From contig JAAZIG010000120.1 in assembly GCA_012510325.1 (NCBI GenBank), forward strand, positions 1 through 7,403: 7,403 nucleotides of DNA, given 5' to 3'. Of this stretch, positions 4,488 through 7,403 are shown one piece after another (positions within the stretch are counted from its first letter, which is position 1; every line of letters begins with the position of its first letter). This stretch comes from Bacillota bacterium (GTDB taxonomy: Bacteria; Bacillota; Dethiobacteria; DTU022). Under the pieces are notes generated by a model. That model was not told the origin of the DNA, did no database searches, and saw nothing but the letters and a program-made list of their open reading frames with translations. Both the position numbers and the translations under genes were made by a program.

Positions 4488-5601
4488 TTAGTGGTGGCGC
4501 CGGCGGGCTTGCCAGCGCAGAAAAGCTTCGATAAAAGGATCGAGCGCCCCGTCCATCACCGCCTCAACGCGACCGTTTTCGACGCCGGTGCGGTGATCCT
4601 TGACCAGGGTAAAGGGGTGAAAGGTGTAGGTGCGGATCTGGCTGCCCCAGGCGATCTCTTTCTGGGAACCGCGCAAGGCCGAGAGCTCGGCAGCCTGCTC
4701 CCGCCGCTGCATCTCGGCGAGCCGCGCCTGGAGAATGCGCATCGCCTGGACCCGGTTGCTGTGCTGGGAGCGGCTGCTCTGGCAGGTGACCACCACTCCC
4801 GTGGGCAGGTGGGTGATCCGCACCGCCGAATCGGTCTTGTTGACATGCTGTCCCCCGGCGCCGCTGGAGCGAAAGGTGTCGATACGCAGATCGTCGGGGT
4901 TGATCACATATTCCTCTTCTTCCACCTCGGGGATGACATCGATGGAGGCAAAGGAGGTGTGTCTTCTCCGGGCAGTGTCGAAAGGAGAGATCCGGATGAG
5001 CCGGTGGACCCCTTTTTCCGCCTGAAAAAGACCGTAGACCCCGCTCCCGCGCACGATCATCGTCGCGCTTTTGATGCCCGCCTCGTCGTCGCGCAGCAGA
5101 TCGACCAGCTCGACCTGCCAGCCCTTCTGCTCGGCCCAGCGGGTGTACATCCGCAGCAGCATCTCCGCCCAATCCTGCGACTCCAGACCGCCGGCTCCAG
5201 AATGAATCGAGACGATGGCATCGTTGGCATCGTGGGCCCCGCCCAGCAGCGTGGCCAGTTCCAGCTCCTCCAAAAGCCGGGCGCTCTCTTCAAGCCCGGC
5301 GGCGGCCTCCTGGAGCAGCTCCCCGCTTTCCTCAGGTTCCTCGGCGGCCAGCTCCAGCAGCAGCTCGATCTCCTCCAGCCTGGAGTTGAGTTCCTGCAAG
5401 GGACGGAGCTCTTCGCGCAGGGCACCCAGCGCTTTCATAAACTCCTGGGCCCTGGCCCCCTCTTCCCAGAGCGCGGGATCAGCGGCTTTCTTCTCCGCCT
5501 CTTTTAACTGGAGTTCTTTGTGGGCATATTCAAAGTGAAGCCCCCATTTCAATGAAACGCTCCCGCTGGCGGGCCAGCGCTTCGCCATATTCCTTCAGCA
5601 T
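4488..5601 (-). CDS. prfB: Peptide chain release factor 2 (RF2), expressed by programmed +1 frameshift
   Basis: RF2 ends translation at UGA and UAA. The gene is in two frames: codons 1-23 (MLKEYGEALARQRERFIEM..., ending CTT at 5535-5533), then an in-frame TGA (5532-5530). Slipping by one base resumes at GAA (5531) and continues to the TAA at 4488, giving about 370 residues. RF2 hallmarks then fall at their usual places: SPF anticodon-like tripeptide at 205-207 and GGQ at 249-251 (SGAGGQHVNKTDSAVR). An acidic, helical N-terminal domain precedes them. The ATG at 5601 is preferred for length and a GAGG 12 nt upstream. ATGs at 5613 and 5619 are in the same frame and possible. An ATG at 5588, already in the downstream frame, would avoid the shift but gives an N-terminus unlike RF2. 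Frameshifting makes RF2 limit its own synthesis. It lies about 60 nt downstream of secA, a common pairing. Confidence 0.93.
5530..5545 (-). promoter_or_regulatory. prfB programmed +1 frameshift signal
   Basis: On the minus strand the signal reads GGGGG (5545-5541), CTTCA, CTT, TGA, A. CTT-TGA is the classic slippery codon plus stop of prfB, and an upstream G-rich Shine-Dalgarno-like run stimulates slippage. Here the run ends 5 nt before CTT, whereas the familiar AGGGGG-TAT-CTT-TGA-C form has 3 nt, and the base after TGA is A rather than C. RF2-like protein sequence resumes immediately in the +1 frame. Confidence 0.88.
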
Positions 5602-5661
5602 GGTTTCAATCATCCTCATTTCAGCAATTTTTTTATCGGGAAAGCGAATTCGCGGCACCGT

Positions 5662-7403
<1,742 letters not shown>

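Noticed and set aside
4491..5507. Plus-strand 338-codon ORF opposite prfB
   Set aside because: It is a shadow of prfB, which is secured by SPF, GGQ and the recoding site. In GC-rich DNA long antisense frames are expected.
5530..5532. In-frame TGA as a disabling mutation or assembly error in prfB
   Set aside because: CTT-TGA at about codon 24 is the standard regulated frameshift of prfB, and homology resumes at once in the +1 frame.

Overview
This is a GC-rich segment in which every gene I can support lies on the minus strand. Read in the direction of transcription (right to left) the order is: secA (3' two-thirds or so, cut by the window edge), prfB with a programmed +1 frameshift, a YitT/DUF2179 membrane protein, ftsE, ftsX, a secreted coiled-coil M23 murein peptidase, a repeat-rich intergenic stretch of about 500 bases, and the first ~100 bases of another membrane-anchored protein. 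The order secA-prfB-...-ftsE-ftsX-M23 peptidase, usually followed by a C-terminal processing (S41) peptidase, is familiar from Clostridia-type Bacillota, so I infer a GC-rich, Gram-positive-type anaerobic lineage of that kind. That assignment rests on gene order and protein style, not on a search.

Region by region: 5662-7403 is SecA from the end of NBD1 to the C-terminal zinc motif. A short gap containing a GC-rich hairpin, with the secA stop codon in its loop, leads to prfB (4488-5601). RF2 is read through an in-frame CTT-TGA recoding site at 5530-5535. A YitT family gene follows 23 nt later (3592-4464). The next 197 bases (3395-3591) become AT-rich and hold two overlapping hairpins, a 16-bp palindrome and a weak candidate promoter for ftsE. 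ftsE (2705-3394) and ftsX (1828-2715) overlap by 11 nt, and ftsX starts with GTG. The M23 peptidase (616-1776) follows after 51 nt that include a hairpin just upstream of a strong Shine-Dalgarno. The 102-615 gap holds no credible gene but several palindromic repeats, including a widespread intergenic element whose spurious translation contains 'HSERSE'. At the left edge a perfect TATAAT sits just upstream of the first ATG of the last gene.

Functionally, SecA drives export, RF2 terminates at UGA/UAA and autoregulates itself, and FtsEX plus the M23 hydrolase form a plausible division module in which the ABC-type complex controls a secreted peptidoglycan hydrolase. The truncated last protein is plausibly the S41 protease often found beside this module. 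I see no clear undescribed system here. The most interesting points are the unusual spacing of the prfB recoding signal, structured RNA at several gene junctions, and the repeat mosaic in the 3' intergenic region.
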